From Hymenopellis radicata (Eukaryota > Basidiomycota > Agaricomycetes > Agaricales > Physalacriaceae): a DNA stretch of 64,000 bases. Positions 35,399 to 45,583 of this stretch are shown one piece after another. A model generated the notes under the pieces. The model did no database searches. It saw only the letters and a program-made list of their open reading frames with translations, and had not been told where the DNA came from. A program made the position numbers and the translations under genes. How positions within the stretch are numbered: position 1 is the stretch's first letter; every line of letters starts with the position of its first letter. Location of the stretch: assembly GCA_015501595.1 (NCBI GenBank), contig JADNRX010000030.1:124001-188000 (forward strand), given 5' to 3'.

Positions 35399-37584
35399 CT
35401 ACAACATTTCAATATCACTATCGAAAATGTCCATTGCCCCACTAGTGCTACTGCCACGCTCATCATCCGAAATGACAATAACCTCAATAACATCATCAGA
35501 GTGCGCGCGCTTCTTGTTGGAAATGGTGGGCTCCCACTCATCATCGGAGATGTCAATCACCTCTGGAGCATTACCATTCCTCTTCTCTCGCTCATCGCAG
35601 AGATGTCGATGACCTCAATGGTACTTCCTCCTCGCCCTTTGCCAGCACCTGAACTTTCCATCGACAACTCATCATCTGATACGTCAATCACCTCAACTGC
35701 GCCACTCCTCCACTCTTGGGTGAGGCCGCGCCCATTACCTGACACCTCAATCACCTCAACATCACTCATACCGTTATCCGCTTCCTTCTCTGCCTCCTTC
35801 TCATCATCTTCGCTTTGGTCATCTGCATCCATATCCTCCTCGTTATCTCCATCGTCTCCGTTATCATTATCGCCTCCATTGTTGTCCGCTACCTGACGTT
35901 GCTGATGCCTAACGGCTACTACAGCGATAGTCAGTGCCTACAGGAGAATCAGTATAGAGAATGTGCTTACTAAGACGTTGCGCCGAAGTACGTAGAATTG
36001 GGAGTACACACTCGTATGCCGTAGAGATGTGATTTCCACCTGCCATCAGAGTGGGCAGCATACGAGAGACAAGAGGGGCGGGAATGTTGACGGTGTACTG
36101 TCGATGGGTTGCAGATGAAAGACATGCGAAGGCATCGATTTGGATGACTCGGCTCTTCCGAAGGGCGACTTGCGTAACCGTGAATGCTCGGGTGGCTGCC
36201 GGGTCGGATAGCTGCTTGTTGACAGTAACGAAATCCTCAGGAAAATACTGTTTGCCATCGATGAGAGGAAATTGAGACTTGTACAAGTAGAGGCTTACCT
36301 TGCCCAACTGAAGGGCCTTGAAATAATATCCTGGAACGATGTCGTCACGAAGTAGCTTGGCCTTCGCTTTGAGCGTTGGATGAACGTAACGCGCATAGAT
36401 ATCCATGACCGTTCCAAGATCTGGGGCACGGGGAACAAAGTTGGTGTCCGCGAGGCTTTCCGTGATGATGGGAGCAGCGTATAGCTTGACGACTGCATAG
36501 TTCGGAAAAGTGGCAGGGATCTTCTTGGCTAGGCCGGGGCAACGCGACGGTAGCATACCAGAGGCGTTTGTGGCGAGTTCATATGCCAGTTCAACGCGCC
36601 ATGCTTGACAGAACACGCTAAAATCCACGGGAGACAACTTATAAACTGCTTCACGGAGATCATCCCCGAGAGAAGTGCAAGCAAGACCGGCAGCGATTGC
36701 CCCACCACATCCCTTTAATCCACTCTACAAGACACTTGTTAATAACTCAGACAACAATATGCACTCTACTCACTTGATCGTAGTCGCCACCGGCGAGTAG
36801 CGCGAAGAGTAGAAGGCCGCCAGAAGATATTCCCAGTTCTTCGGTGATGCGATTCCGGGAGTATATGGTGAGCGAAGGGAACTGTTCCTTGAGGTCGAGA
36901 CTGATAGATAATTAGAAATGGCATCTAACACAGAATGAGAGGCTTACCTGCGACCCAACGTGCATGTTCCAAAAATAAGAGCATCACTGTCCTCAGTGAT
37001 GACAAGGTCAATGAGCTTGCGATAGTTGAGAGCTGCCAGCTCAGCTTCAGCCTCGCCGCGGGCCTATAGAATGTGAGCGATGTGAACTACGTTGAACTGT
37101 AAATCCCTCACATCGAGATGATAGAACCCGAAAGCATCAATTAACTCCTTGAAGATTCCTATAAGCCACCCCGGGGAGTGGACAACCCTCTTGCCGCGCT
37201 TGAGCTTCGGTCGTTCTGGTCCATCGAAGACGAAGAGCGGCACGATCGCGAAATTAAGCAGTTTCGCAAGGCGGCGAAGGAGCTCCTTTACTTCAGCATT
37301 CGAGCCCTTATGAACGTGGTGCATGTTTTGGCCGTGAAGGATGCCTTGAATCCACAAGCTGAATACTGTCAGAACTAGAAATACAAGCACTAACAGACAT
37401 ACCATGCATCAATACCAACGATAATGTACCCCTTTTCTCGACGCTGAGCGATAAACCCCTCCAATGCCGAAACCTCATGGAGGGACACGACTCGAGCAAT
37501 TTGCTTGATACGCTATCAAGGAGCATCAGCATTGCAACCAGAATGGATAGTGTAACTCACATCATAAAGGCCAGGAATTCCCAT
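35399..37584 (-). CDS. XPG/FEN1-like nuclease with SIM-like tail, unit 1 (frame-broken)
   Basis: PIN-fold structure-specific nuclease relative. Start 'MGIPGLYD' at 37584. XPG-N: 'GYIIVGIDACLWIQGILHGQ' and 'VPLFVFDGPERPKLKRGKRV' (catalytic Asp in each). XPG-I: 'ARGEAEAELAAL' and 'DLVITEDSDALIFG' (acidic cluster). H3TH-like: 'LFALLAGGDYDQSGLKGCGG'. All expected metal ligands are present. A long C-terminal region follows, then an acidic tail of repeated VIDISDDE-like motifs ending at 35399. Introns interrupt after 'GLYD', within 'GIDA', after 'FYHLD' and elsewhere. Compared with unit 2 there is one base too few at about 35597 (tail) and one too many at about 36000, so the tail is out of frame here. 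The gene lies 134 bp upstream of the recombinase on the same strand. Confidence 0.75.
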
Positions 37585-37869
37585 GATGGTGAGAGCAGAG
37601 AGTCTTAGAATGAGAGTCGAACGAGAGTCAAATGCGGAGTTGGTCCGATCCGATTCGCAGCTGAAAACAAATCACGTGAGAAATGTGCGCCACGAAGCAA
37701 GAGGAAGATGTTACCTGACGGAAAAGAAGGCGTCTATCAGAATGGTTCGGCCAGCTGATAGATTGCGCCACAAGAAATGAATAAACATCTCACGCGCCTG
37801 CACACTTCAGCCAATCCCCATTTCTGGAGGTAGGCTCAAGGTCGGCCCGCCAATCGACAGCTATGGGTG

Positions 37870-38075
37870 CTGGCTACAGGGAGCGCGCGCGCGAGATGAA
37901 GGTCGATGGAGCAGCACGTGCATTTACTTGTGATGGCGGCGACTGGGACGACATCGACGACTGCGACGATGGCTCTGGTACATCTGCTGGATTGCAGAGT
38001 TCGGGCGCGCTAGATAAAGGTCGACGGACCAGCACACGCATTTACTGGTGACGGCAGCGACTGGGAAGGAGCAGT
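37870..38075. repeat. Short dispersed GC-rich repeats in unit 1
   Basis: Degenerate copies of a ~60-bp motif (GGTCGA[T/C]GGA…CAGCAC…GCATTTACT…TGA[T/C]GGC[G/A]GCGACTGGGA) at about 37900 and 38020, with a third at about 38775-38830. Not coding as far as I can see. The same array is in unit 2 at +12377. Confidence 0.5.
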
Positions 38076-38111
38076 CGACATCCGCGGCATAGTGGGGCGT
38101 CGAAATGCCAA

Positions 38112-38753
38112 TCAAGGCTTCCGGAACTCGCAGAGCAAACGCGGTACATATCTCTTCTCGGACCTAAGGTGCACAAGAAGTGTCAGCGGACGTGGCTACT
38201 GAAGCAAGATATACAAAAGGCGCAGGACCATCACGATCCTGGCCACTGAACGAGATCATCACATAATGATCTCGCCAGCGAAAACGAAAGAAAAAGGAAG
38301 GTATTTACCTTGGCGCCGGTTAAGACTACCTTCCCCGAGACGAAGATGAGCAGAACGACCTTGGGCTTGATCATACGGTAGATAAGACCAGGGAACAGCT
38401 GCAAGACGATGAGCAAAGGCAAGCGATGAAAAAAAGAAAAACACACCTTAGACTTGTAACTAGGACAAGCCCTCCAAGAACTTGACGTCGCAGCTGCCAA
38501 CGATATTCTGGATCTTGAACTCTGAGAACTTTGCGTCGAAATCAAGCTTCTGCACGATATGTGCATACTTGCGGGACGCCAGCCTCGAGTCAGAAGCGAA
38601 GATGAGGGCCGTAGTCTTCGGGTCGCGAATATGCATAATAACGGCTGCAAAACGCTACGTCAAACAATATAATTAGTTCCACATAACGGGGTTAGAGAAA
38701 AATACCAACCTAGGGATTGTATTCCGCATTTCTGACATGAAGCGAAGGGAAAC
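38112..38753 (-). pseudogene. Captured TATA-binding-protein (TBP) gene fragment, unit 1
   Basis: Decayed copy of the C-terminal core of TBP with introns kept. Recognisable blocks in order: 'ALHVRNAEYNP', '[20 protein letters not shown]', '[20 protein letters not shown]', '[15 protein letters not shown]', '[20 protein letters not shown]', '[10 protein letters not shown]', 'VREEI' and the terminal 'CEFRKP' with its stop at 38112-38114. Missing pieces: the segment around GKMVVTGAKSED, the PIR and AYSHG regions, and the last helix. An in-frame TAG follows 'AEYNP'. Introns retained (for example 38167-38307) show capture as DNA, not as a retrocopy. The N-terminal TBP half before 'ALH' is absent or unrecognisable. 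The same fragment is in unit 2. Confidence 0.85.
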
Positions 38754-39194
38754 AGGCATGGCAGAAGTGGCGACAGGTGTCGACAAACCAGCGAGCACAT
38801 TTCCTGGTGATGGCGGCGACTGGGACTGGTGACGGCGGCGACAATGAGGGTGGAAATATACCCAACATTCAAGACTATATCCCTTCAGCGCAAGCGCCCC
38901 AACTTGCCACAATGTCCATCCCACCAGCGTTGCCCCAAGTGCCGTACTGCCACGACGCCGTCCAAATCGACGACGACTACACTTGCAAATAATCCTGCTC
39001 CTCCTGCTGTTGCTGCTAAGTCGTCGGCACAGAGCCAAGCGACACCAAGCTCGTCGGTGCATAGCCGAATGAGCACACCGACTCAGAGCCAGTCGTATCC
39101 TCAGGCGGCTCGAGAACAAATTGCCATCGAACTCGCCCCACCTGATCCCGGCTGGGGTAGGTGACGGGTTGGAAAAGACGACTGGGACGATGTC

Positions 39195-39429
39195 GACAAC
39201 TGCGGCGAAGGCTGCTGGTACGTCTGCTGAGGTGCAGAGCACGAGTTGGAGGGTGATGAGGGTCCGGAGAGAGCAGATCGCGCCAGGTATGGGGCCCGTC
39301 GGCAGCGTCAATCGACAAGGGCGATGGCTGCTGGAACGTCTCCTGGAGAGTATGAGTTGGAGGGTGGTGAGGGTCTGAGGAGAGCAGATCGCGGTGCGCG
39401 CCAGGTATGGGTGTCGGTAGCGTCAATCC
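39195..39429 (+). repeat. Two-copy imperfect tandem repeat (~117 bp), unit 1
   Basis: About 117 bp occurs twice in a row (GGC[GA]A/TGGCTGCTGG…GAGTTGGAGGGTG[A/G]TGAGGGTC…GCGTCAATC), about 80% alike. No coding function recognised. Also present in unit 2. Confidence 0.6.
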
Positions 39430-40218
39430 GTGACGATTAGTCTCCGCAGTGACGGCACAGTTGGAAATGCGCGTCGTTTCCTGCATGGGATAGCGGGCAG
39501 CTGGCGCAGTCACATATCTCCCTGGCTGTCAAAACCGTTGGGTTCAAGCGAAAGCTTCGAAATCAATTCGTTTTTCCAGCGCCGGTTGCAATGATGAAAA
39601 AACGCGTGCGTCGTCGGATGCGGTATTGCAGGAAGTAAGGAGGAAGGTTCAAGCTGCTTCTGGCTGGCAGTGGGCCATGATGGCAAGAACGAAGAAAATA
39701 AATGTGACAGTAACAAGCACCTGACTCGATACGGATTCGCGACACGCGTATACACCAGTCGCGGTTGGACTTCCCGTCGCCACGCTGCACCAGTAAGTGA
39801 AATAAGCTACGGTAAGTGGTATAATAGCTGTTATAACCATCATTATAACCTCAAAATAACAGGGTAGCAACACGAGCATCTGACAATACTACACGACCGC
39901 CGTTACAGCCTCCGTGAGTATATTATTGACGCGTGTTACTGCCTCGTGCCTTCCTCCTCTTGGCATTCTTTATTATTTGTGACGCCAGAGGTCAAACATG
40001 CGACATCTGTACCGCTGACAGAATATTCAGTATCTTACCAGGTGTTGTACTTACTATGACAGGCTGAAGGATGCATTTGTAGGCTTAAAATTGTACTATA
40101 TTAAAAAATGGAAGAAAGACATTGAATGATTGATGTATACTACGAAGTGCATCTGTTACACGAAGTTCAGAGCACTTCAGGAACTCCGGGACGTCGACTC
40201 ACGAAGGACCTTAGTAAA

Positions 40219-40276
40219 GCGATGACGCACTTCAATGTCCGTTTCCAAAAAAACGGACATTCAAGTGCGTCATCGC
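40219..40276. repeat. 26-bp-stem hairpin near right end of unit 1
   Basis: Left arm 40219-40244 (GCGATGACGCACTTCAATGT…), loop 40245-40250 (CCAAAA), right arm 40251-40276; the arms pair with one mismatch. About 430 bp from the right ACTTA core. Conserved in unit 2. Could be a recombinase or replication structure, or a relic of another insertion. Confidence 0.8.
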
Positions 40277-40295
40277 ACGCAGTCGTAGCAAAACG

Positions 40296-40385
40296 CCTCG
40301 TTCCACCTGGGAATCGAACAGAAGACCTTCTCGGCCTAAGACATGACCAGCTAAACAGTTGGACCATAGCAGCTTGCAACTACTT
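40296..40385 (-). repeat. tRNA-like / SINE-like box in unit 1
   Basis: On the minus strand a B-box-like GTTCGATTCCCAGG and, about 45 bp upstream, an A-box-like TGGTCCAACTGTTTAGCTGG. The T-stem pairs poorly, so this is not a functional tRNA; a tRNA-derived SINE head or tRNA relic is possible. Confidence 0.3.
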
Positions 40386-40703
40386 GACAGAAGTGGTCAT
40401 AACTCATGTGTGGATTTCGTGGCTCCCGTAATTTCTGCGAAGAACCTGGTTGCCCCAATCTGAGGCGTTCAACAAACACGGTTTGAACACGGTAACCAGG
40501 AGCGACGGATTTAAGATCAACCTTGTATTATCCGGTCCTATCCAGGGTGGCAGACACTATCGACAATCGGGCGCTACATAGGTCTCTCCGATCAACGGTT
40601 CGGCTTGGTTACTCCAATTTGGACGGGGAGATCTCTTCAGATCTCTGAGATCTCTGTTTCGACGTGCCGGTATATTATCCCGTATTTTATAGCGAATAAA
40701 GTG

Positions 40704-40708
40704 ACTTA
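40704..40708. repeat. ACTTA core at unit 1 / unit 2 junction
   Basis: Context AATAAAGTG-ACTTA-GTTTCGAT: right end of one unit, core, left start of the next. This is the exact head-to-tail junction. Confidence 0.65.
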
Positions 40709-40828
40709 GTTTCGATAAAATAGGCCCCTTTATCCTTAACGGGACGGCCGATCGTCTTGAGTCTTGCGCCGAGTTGCCGGGCACGCGGTCGCACCATCCC
40801 TGTCTTGGACCCTTCAATCAATCCCGAA

Positions 40829-41254
40829 TAGAGATCACCACGAGTCCTGACTCGAGTCGATTCGTGACTCATCCGGCGAGTACTCATGAGGGTCAAAGGC
40901 TGTTCATGACTCGCGCATGACTCGAGTCCCCCTGACTCACGAGTCGAGTCGAGTTGAGTATTTGACCCTGCGAGTCCGAGTTGATTCGCGAGTACTCTCC
41001 AGACTCATCTAGTCTATTGCTGTAGTTAAACCTTATTTAAGCTATTTAGCAGGTATTTTTATTGATTCATGTGTTCATGCACGAGTCAACACGAGTCAGG
41101 ACACAAGTCAGATATTAGCCTTAGGCTGTTCATGACTCTTGCCTGACTCGAGTCCCCCTGACTCACGAGTCGAGTCGAGTCGAGTATTTGACCCTGCGAG
41201 TCCGAGTTGATTCACGAGTACTCTCCAGACTCATGCGACTCGTGGTGATCTCTA
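40829..41254. mobile_element. hAT-type MITE (426 bp), unit 2 only
   Basis: Perfect 18-bp terminal inverted repeats TAGAGATCACCACGAGTC, flanked by the 8-bp target duplication ATCCCGAA (40821-40828, 41255-41262). Unit 1 has the empty site with one ATCCCGAA at 31070-31077. The interior is two diverged copies of a ~110-bp GACTCGAGTC-rich block (about 40900 and 41127), with no ORF. Confidence 0.92.
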
Positions 41255-41954
41255 ATCCCGAACACTGATTCCGATTGATTCCGGCGTTCATCTTTTTACG
41301 CGATTATCTCCCTCAGCGGGCTGTCCTGCTTTGTTTCGGTTCAGTCCGCACACACACTTGGCGTACATGGCTTGTTATTCCCTCGTTCCTCCTTGGAAGA
41401 CAGCAGCTCAAACCGTTTGAGCAAACATTCAGATGGAACCTGCTCTCGCGACGATAGGCAGTGACATTGAACCTGCTCTCGCGAGACGACAGCGGAGCAG
41501 GTCAGCAACACCACACCTGCTCAACAGGGTGTGGCTCATAGTGGGTAGAGATTTTGCTCATGCACGACTTGACCTGCAATTAACGCGTCTCTCAACCAAG
41601 ATGTACACCTTGCAACGTTGCAACGAGCGCGCGCGGCCATCCCCGACTTCCCACGAGTGCGCGGCCATCCTCGACTTCGCGCGTGCAATCAAATATGATT
41701 TCTGTCCATTCTTACTACCACTACTATCAGTCCATCGTCCGTATCATTGTCCGTATTACTACTACGAGTCCATCGTCTGGATCACTACTACTCTTCAAAC
41801 AGCAGATGTATAGGAAGAATATACGACTTGTAAGATTTATTAAAGCGAGACGGAGTATGATAATTGTAAGGAAATTGCTTAACTTGTCAATCTATTGAGT
41901 TCTAGTCTTTCGTTGAGCACGCTCTTCCGGTGTCCCATTTCGACTTGTTCGACC

Positions 41955-43020
41955 TAGAGACCTCAACGACTCAAATCCGGGTCAGATCCGTGATCCATCA
42001 CGCGAGTACCCGTGGCCGAAACTGCCGATCCGCGATCCTTATCTGATCCGACCCGCCACGGATTACGGATCAAGACGAGTCGGATCGCCGAGATCGCCGA
42101 GCGGGTCGAGTACTCGAGTAAACTCGAGTATTCCATACACTCAAATCTATTCATGCCCGACGAGTATCCCCGGGCAATGGCACGGGGACACTCAGTCGTG
42201 CATGATGCAGACTGAGGGTGGTGGAGAGTGAGTGACAGTGGTGACAGTGGTGGAGATGGTGGTGGTAGCGATGGAGATGGTGGTGGTAGCGGTGGAGATG
42301 GTGGTGGTAACGGTGGAGATGGTGGAGATGATGGTGGTGTGAGTTGTCGTCGGCTGCACTCCTCAGCGCGCTCGCCTCACCACCGCATCAACGCGTCAAC
42401 GCGTCATCCTCCCGCCATCCATCATCGCTCCATCTACCTCTTCACTCCATCCCCGTCTTCGTCGTTGTCCCGGAGTCGTGGTTATCCGGGAGTCGTTGCC
42501 ATCGTTGTCCAGAGTCGGCGCCGTGAAGTCGTCCGTTGCTGCTGTCACAGAGACAGCAGCAAGCCCAGCACTCAGCCAGGGCACAATCCTCACCCCAGAG
42601 GCCACCTGACAGTCGTCAGAGTGGCAGCGGTGACAATCGTCACTCGCTGGGTGGTTGTTGTCGCGGGAGAAGAGAGAGATGAGAGCGATCGAGTTATCGA
42701 TCAGAGGCTTACGCGGCCTCTCGGTATTTGCCGGATCATGGGAATTAACAAGAAATTCACGCGAATGGCTCATTTGGGCGACGTAAGGGTCCGTTTAACT
42801 TGGTAAAAATTTGTAAATTAAGCTAAAATATATACCTAAATATTCACGAGTTAACACGAGTACTCGCGACGAGTACTCGTGCCTCCAGAGCCCGATCCGC
42901 GATCCAAGTGTGATCCGACCCGCCACGGGTCTACGGATCAAACGGATCGGATCTCCGAGATGCCCGAGCGGATCGAGTATGGGTAAACCCGTGTGATCCG
43001 TTGACTCGTTGAGGTCTCTA
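41955..43020. mobile_element. Non-autonomous hAT-type element (1066 bp), unit 2
   Basis: Counterpart of 31770-32835, same place and same GTTCGACC target duplication, near-identical in sequence. It confirms that the insertion happened before the units were duplicated. Confidence 0.85.
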
Positions 43021-45450
43021 GTTCGACCTGGACAGTCTCTTCGGCGAATAGCGTTGCAAAGTTCACCAAAGCCCTTGTTGCATTCTGGATATTCCTCTTC
43101 GAACCGTTTCTCGTCCGAGTTTAATCTAAGGTGCATGCCATGAGCAGTGCTAGGGAAGCGATAAAGCATAAGAATGTTGTATCGTGCAAATGCCAGAGCA
43201 ACTAATTCTCGATTACGACGGTTGTTAGCCATATTAGTTTGTTGTCGTCCTGTGTACCAGCTTTCGGGCCAATCCTTCAAGGCATATCCCGTGGCGGGAT
43301 CGACCTCGTTCCACTGTTTCACCGCAAGTCGCCACGCCAGAGCTGGCTGGCCCTTGGGAAGTCCTGCAATCACGGCACACCGACGAGCCTTCTCTGCCGG
43401 AGTTTCTGCATCCATTGGCACCGGAGGTCTCTGTACGGCGAATGTCGACTCACGAGGGGGAATCTCGTGCTGATGGACTGAACCGGCAGGTACATGAAGG
43501 ATCGGGTCGCTACGACCAATTGAGATGACCGAGGGAGGGTGTCCAGTAGGCAAGCAAGGCCCCAAGGCAAAAGAAAGACTTGATGGAGTGATAGCTGGCC
43601 TACGTGATGCGGCGCTGGTAGGACTTGTTGCTGATACTAAACTAATGGTATTGGCAATAGGATGCAGAACAGTATGAACCTGATTGGTGAGACTCGGAAG
43701 GTTGAACGGTGGCGGATATTGATATGCTGGATGGAAGAGTTGAGGCTGGAAAAGAGCATGAGACGATGGCTGGGGTGGTAGTGTGGGATGCGAGAAACTG
43801 GAGCACTGCGTAGCAGAGAGGTAACTTTGTTGGAACATTGTTGTCAAGTTCACGGCAAACGTATTGAACGTCTCATTCGTTACTGGCGCGTGAGCCTTCT
43901 GTTCTCCGAGTAAGACGTCGCCACGATCAGCGCGTCCGGGATCAAGGACATCGCTGTAATTCTCTTCGTACTTCGAAAGAGAATCCAAGAGGTATTTCAT
44001 GAGCGTATCCACCTAGTAGGCCTGGATTAGTATCAGGTAGTACACTGTTTGAAGAGTCAAAACTTACGCTTTCACCCTCAGCCCAGCCACCCCACCAGCG
44101 AACCTTACGTAGTGACCATCGCCGGCCAACTTTATCCCACATGAATCGAAATTGAGCACCACCTCGACGAAGAGAGTGAGTGGTAAAGTTTCGTGTCAAG
44201 CCTGCCGCAGATGCAAACTTGGTAATCAGTGCTTGAATCGCATTCTGAGAAAGCTGCTCCTGTGTATGAATAACCCCATTCACCGAAATGACTGGGAATA
44301 CAAGCTCGTCCGGAAGAAGTGGACGACCAATCCAAAATTCGTAAAGCCGAATCCATAATGTCATAGCTTGATATGCGTCTAACGCTGCATGCTCATTCGA
44401 ACTAGCGCATTGATGTATCTCGTAAGTATTACCTGCATATAGTGAGAGGCTTTAGACCAAATGCAGAATAGGGACCAAACAAACTTTCGAGAGAGCACTC
44501 GTATTCGCTCTTATTCTGCCAGCCCTTACGATTCTCGAGGAAGACCGTGAAGAACTGACTGAACGGAGCAGTTCGTTTACGACAGTTCCAAGTAAAATTC
44601 TGTCTGCGAAGCTGACACAGTTCGAAGTTGCTGATATTAAATCAATCAGTACTGCATGATTCTATCGGCAGAGTTAAGATCATGCTCACCGAGTCCAGAG
44701 TACGAAGCCCATCGTAAAGAACACTCGCATCATTGCATGCTCCAGGCACTTCCCCGTTTGGTCGCGTGTTAGTTTTCCTTGAATGGCCATCTCCACCAAC
44801 TCATCAGGACAGACGGCTCGGGACTTCGCAAGGATTGCATCAACTTCTTCAACCAGAAATGCCTCAGCGTGATTCCGTTTAGCTGCTTCACCCCCCTCTT
44901 TGTCCCGCTTCTGGATATTCTTCACAATCTCTTTCACCTCGTACTGTTGTGCTGGGTTCCCCTTGAATGTCTTCTTCTCTTTATTATACGAGTAGTCGCC
45001 TATAAAACCGGCCCTGGGATCTGTTCGTTAATATGACTGAATTCATAGTACAGCAGGTAGTGACGTACCTGCGCCACAGATCGTTGAAGGCACTATGTAT
45101 CTTGTCGCCTGTCTGATGCTTCCGTGTCTTTACAATACACTGGTCCACAAGGTACAGCTCCAGCGCTTTTGCGGATGCACAGTTTGGAGTCTCGTTGAAA
45201 GCCAACTTGAGAGTTTCGGTATCCAGTCCATCACTAGCTTCGAGGCCACTTGAACGAGCCTTGCATGTTTCTGCAAGCCAGGCCTGAGCCCGTCGAATGC
45301 AACTGTCGTACTGCCCTGTGTGTTCTGTGATTTGCCGTAGCGCTTCTTTGTCGTCGCGCGGACATCCTGGAGGCTGTCCCAATCTGCATTTGTAGATGCA
45401 GTACCGCGAGGCGTATGAGGCGTACGAGCAGGAGCCATCCTCGTTGACAC
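42795..45450 (-). pseudogene. Tyrosine recombinase, Crypton-like, unit 2 (frame-broken)
   Basis: Copy of the unit 1 recombinase with the same hAT-altered C-terminus. Differs by one missing G at about 45312 (after 'SQNTQG'), which breaks exon 1. On the other hand the exon encoding 'EIVKNIQKRDKEGGEAAKRN' is intact here (44686-44937), unlike in unit 1. The two copies thus have complementary defects. Catalytic boxes 'THSLRRGGAQ' and 'WWGGWAEGE' are unchanged. Confidence 0.7.
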
Positions 45451-45583
45451 AGATGACCAGGGAGTAGGAAGGGAGGTTTGCCGTGTTGCGGTCTTGTATG
45501 TTTCACTATGGATCCAAGAAAATTAACGACGGGCTCAGGGCGCATCACATTTATTACACTAGACGTAGACACCAAAACTACTT

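Larger units (their letters stand above)
30953..40708 (-). mobile_element. YR-XPG mobile unit, copy 1 (9.75 kb)
   Basis: First of two tandem units. The unit runs from GTTTCGATAAAATAGG (after the left ACTTA) to GCGAATAAAGTG (before the junction ACTTA). Contents from left to right: about 750 bp of terminal DNA with small palindromes; a nested hAT-type element (31770-32835); a tyrosine-recombinase gene (-); an XPG-like nuclease gene (-); short dispersed GC-rich repeats; a TBP gene fragment (-); a ~117-bp tandem repeat; a 26-bp-stem hairpin; and a tRNA-like box. No reverse transcriptase and no DDE transposase is seen. Relation to unit 2 is near-identity outside the insertions. Closest known class: Crypton-type YR DNA transposons, but larger and with an added nuclease. 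Confidence 0.75.

Noticed and set aside
39016..39513. Minus-strand 165-codon ORF in the mobile unit right arm
   Set aside because: It spans the ~117-bp tandem repeat and GC-rich DNA; no domain, and it ends without relation to the other unit genes.
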